64,000 nucleotides of DNA from Clostridia bacterium. GTDB lineage: Bacteria; Bacillota; Clostridia; TANB77; CAG-508. Position 1 is the first letter of the stretch. Every line of letters starts with the position of its first letter. A model generated the notes under the pieces. That model was not told the origin of the DNA and did not search any database. It was given only the letters and a program-made list of their open reading frames with translations. Below, in pieces: positions 62,259-64,000 of the stretch. The stretch is taken from positions 91,286-155,285 of the forward strand of contig JAEESU010000010.1 in assembly GCA_016290095.1 (NCBI GenBank), written 5' to 3'. The position numbers were made by a program, and so were the translations under genes.

Positions 62259-64000
62259 AAAAACAAATTTAATTATTAGAATAATATTTTTATTAATAAT
62301 TGTTTTTATATTAGCACTAATTTCAATTCATTATTATATAAATGAAAATAAGGATTTAAATAGTGTTTTACAGCATTTAGTAAGCGATAATCCAATAGTT
62401 TTCAATTATGAAAGTGGATTTTATAATGAAACAATCAATTTAGAATTAAGTTTAGATAAAGCATTTCATTCAGCAAGCGATGCTAAAATATTTTACACAT
62501 TAAATGGTGACACCCCTAATGACAAATCCACAGAATATAATGAGAGTATAATCTTAGAACTAACAGATGCAGCATCTGTTTATCCTATAAAAGCAATTGT
62601 ATATTATAAAGGCGAACACACTGAAGTAATTGAAAATACATATGTTGTAGGAAAAGGTTTAGAAAAAGGTACAAATTTACCAGTAATAAGTATTACAATA
62701 GATTCAAATGATTTGTATGATGAAGAAACAGGTTTATTTGCATATGATAATATACTTAATAGATCAGATTCAATGAAAAAAGTAACACATATGGCATATT
62801 TTAACACAGACGGAAATTTACTAATAGATCAAATTGTTAATGCAAAACTTACAGGACAAGAATCAGCATATAAACCAGTAAAATCTTTTAAAATATATGT
62901 TAATAAAGATTATAATGACAAAATCAGATATACATATGGTGGTGAAATTTCCAATTTTTCTATTATTGAGAAATACAAAAATATAAAACTTCGTTCAGGT
63001 GGACAAGATACAACTAATGGAAATGTTAGAAATGCTGTAATAAGTAGACTTAGTAGAGAAAGTAATTTCGATTGCTATGCAGATATAGATAAAGCAATAT
63101 TATTCTTAAATGGTGAATATTATGGCATTTTTGATATACAGCAGAACTTTTCTAAATCTTTTTTAGGTAATAAATTTAATATTGAAGATAATGACAATAT
63201 AAAAAAAGCTAAAGGTACTGATATGGAGGTATTAGAGAATCTTAAGATATTAGATTTATTCAAGACTGATTTAAATGAAGAAAAAAATAGAGAGAAGCTA
63301 GAAGAACGCGTAGATATTGATAATTATCTACTATATAATGCCATTGAATTATTAACAAACAATTCAGATTGGCCTGAAAATAATATTACTGTTTGGTGGT
63401 ATAACGGCACAGATAAAGATTTAAATAATAAATACACAGATGGAAAAATAAGATATTTGTTATATGATATGGATATAACTTATTTTAGAGAAGACCATCA
63501 TCCATTTGGAGAATGGGTAGTTGGTGTAGATAAATTTAAAGAATTATTTGATAAAAAATATTCTTTCTCATTTATAATGGAATCAAAATATTATAGAGAT
63601 AAATTTATTACAATCGTTTCAGACTTAATTAATACTACTTTTAATTCTGATTATATTATGAAAGTAATAGATCAAGAATATGAGAAAATAGATGCTGAAA
63701 ACAAACTTCGTATGGATGAGGCTTCTTATGAATATGCCAAAAATAGTATTAGGGATTTAAAAGAAGTAGCATATGATCAATATAAAATGCTTATAGCAGA
63801 TATTGAAGAAAACTATCATATAAAATCAAAGTATAATCTTTATATTAAAAATTGTGAAGGAACCACTATTATATGGAATAATATGATTGTTTATCCAGGA
63901 GAAACATATAATAATAAATATTATAAAGGTGTTAATTTAGAATTAAAAGTAAATAGTAATCCAGGATATAAGTTTGAATATTGGCTTGTAAACGGAGAAA
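62248..64000 (+). CDS. CotH kinase family protein, partial (runs off window)
   Basis: CotH motifs (AKLTGQESAYKPVKSFKIYVNK, LRSGGQD, LFLNGEYYGIFDIQQNF, YLLYDMDITY); overlaps DUF4956 end; not in ORF track because no stop in window. Confidence 0.88.
   Translation, partial: MLDKKTNLIIRIIFLLIIVFILALISIHYYINENKDLNSVLQHLVSDNPIVFNYESGFYNETINLELSLDKAFHSASDAKIFYTLNGDTPNDKSTEYNESIILELTDAASVYPIKAIVYYKGEHTEVIENTYVVGKGLEKGTNLPVISITIDSNDLYDEETGLFAYDNILNRSDSMKKVTHMAYFNTDGNLLIDQIVNAKLTGQESAYKPVKSFKIYVNKDYNDKIRYTYGGEISNFSIIEKYKNIKLRSGGQDTTNGNVRNAVISRLSRESNFDCYADIDKAILFLNGEYYGIFDIQQNFSKSFLGNKFNIEDNDNIKKAKGTDMEVLENLKILDLFKTDLNEEKNREKLEERVDIDNYLLYNAIELLTNNSDWPENNITVWWYNGTDKDLNNKYTDGKIRYLLYDMDITYFREDHHPFGEWVVGVDKFKELFDKKYSFSFIMESKYYRDKFITIVSDLINTTFNSDYIMKVIDQEYEKIDAENKLRMDEASYEYAKNSIRDLKEVAYDQYKMLIADIEENYHIKSKYNLYIKNCEGTTIIWNNMIVYPGETYNNKYYKGVNLELKVNSNPGYKFEYWLVNGE

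Overview
AT-rich window of ordinary housekeeping and sporulation gene content, probably from a spore-forming low-GC Clostridia-type Firmicute. Genes run almost all on the + strand in compact operons with many intrinsic terminators. Recognised content: recA-recX-scpA-ytfI/ytfJ; recG; nucleoside kinase; RNHCP; VanZ; argS; ZIP; tcdA; yebC; gpr; ytxC; yqeY; a GT4/DUF4912/GH57 glucan cluster; recJ-rel-MBL-hisS-spoIIP; tmcAL; rnhA-coaD-coaE-queA-tgt; secD/secF-like; rpsO-pnp; murB-yvcK; debranching enzyme; rny; and a VTC-DUF4956-CotH operon. No tRNA, rRNA, CRISPR or mobile element was seen. Main observation: two genes (a YfhO/PTPS-related membrane protein and spoIIP) are each split by an apparent +1 frameshift located exactly at a CGG codon (AUA-CGG-A and AUU-CGG-A). 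In my manual scan these are the only two in-frame CGG codons in the window, against roughly 60 out-of-frame CGG trinucleotides inside genes. This suggests CGG is an unread or 'hungry' codon that triggers +1 frameshifting, rather than two random errors. Other items of note: a GNAT acetyltransferase fused to a Thg1-like 3'-5' RNA polymerase domain, with a structured RNA candidate upstream; a GC-rich long hairpin before the GH57 gene; a long-hairpin leader before pnp; degenerate SecD/SecF; and a 741-aa protein with no recognised family beside a degenerate ALDH-like protein.
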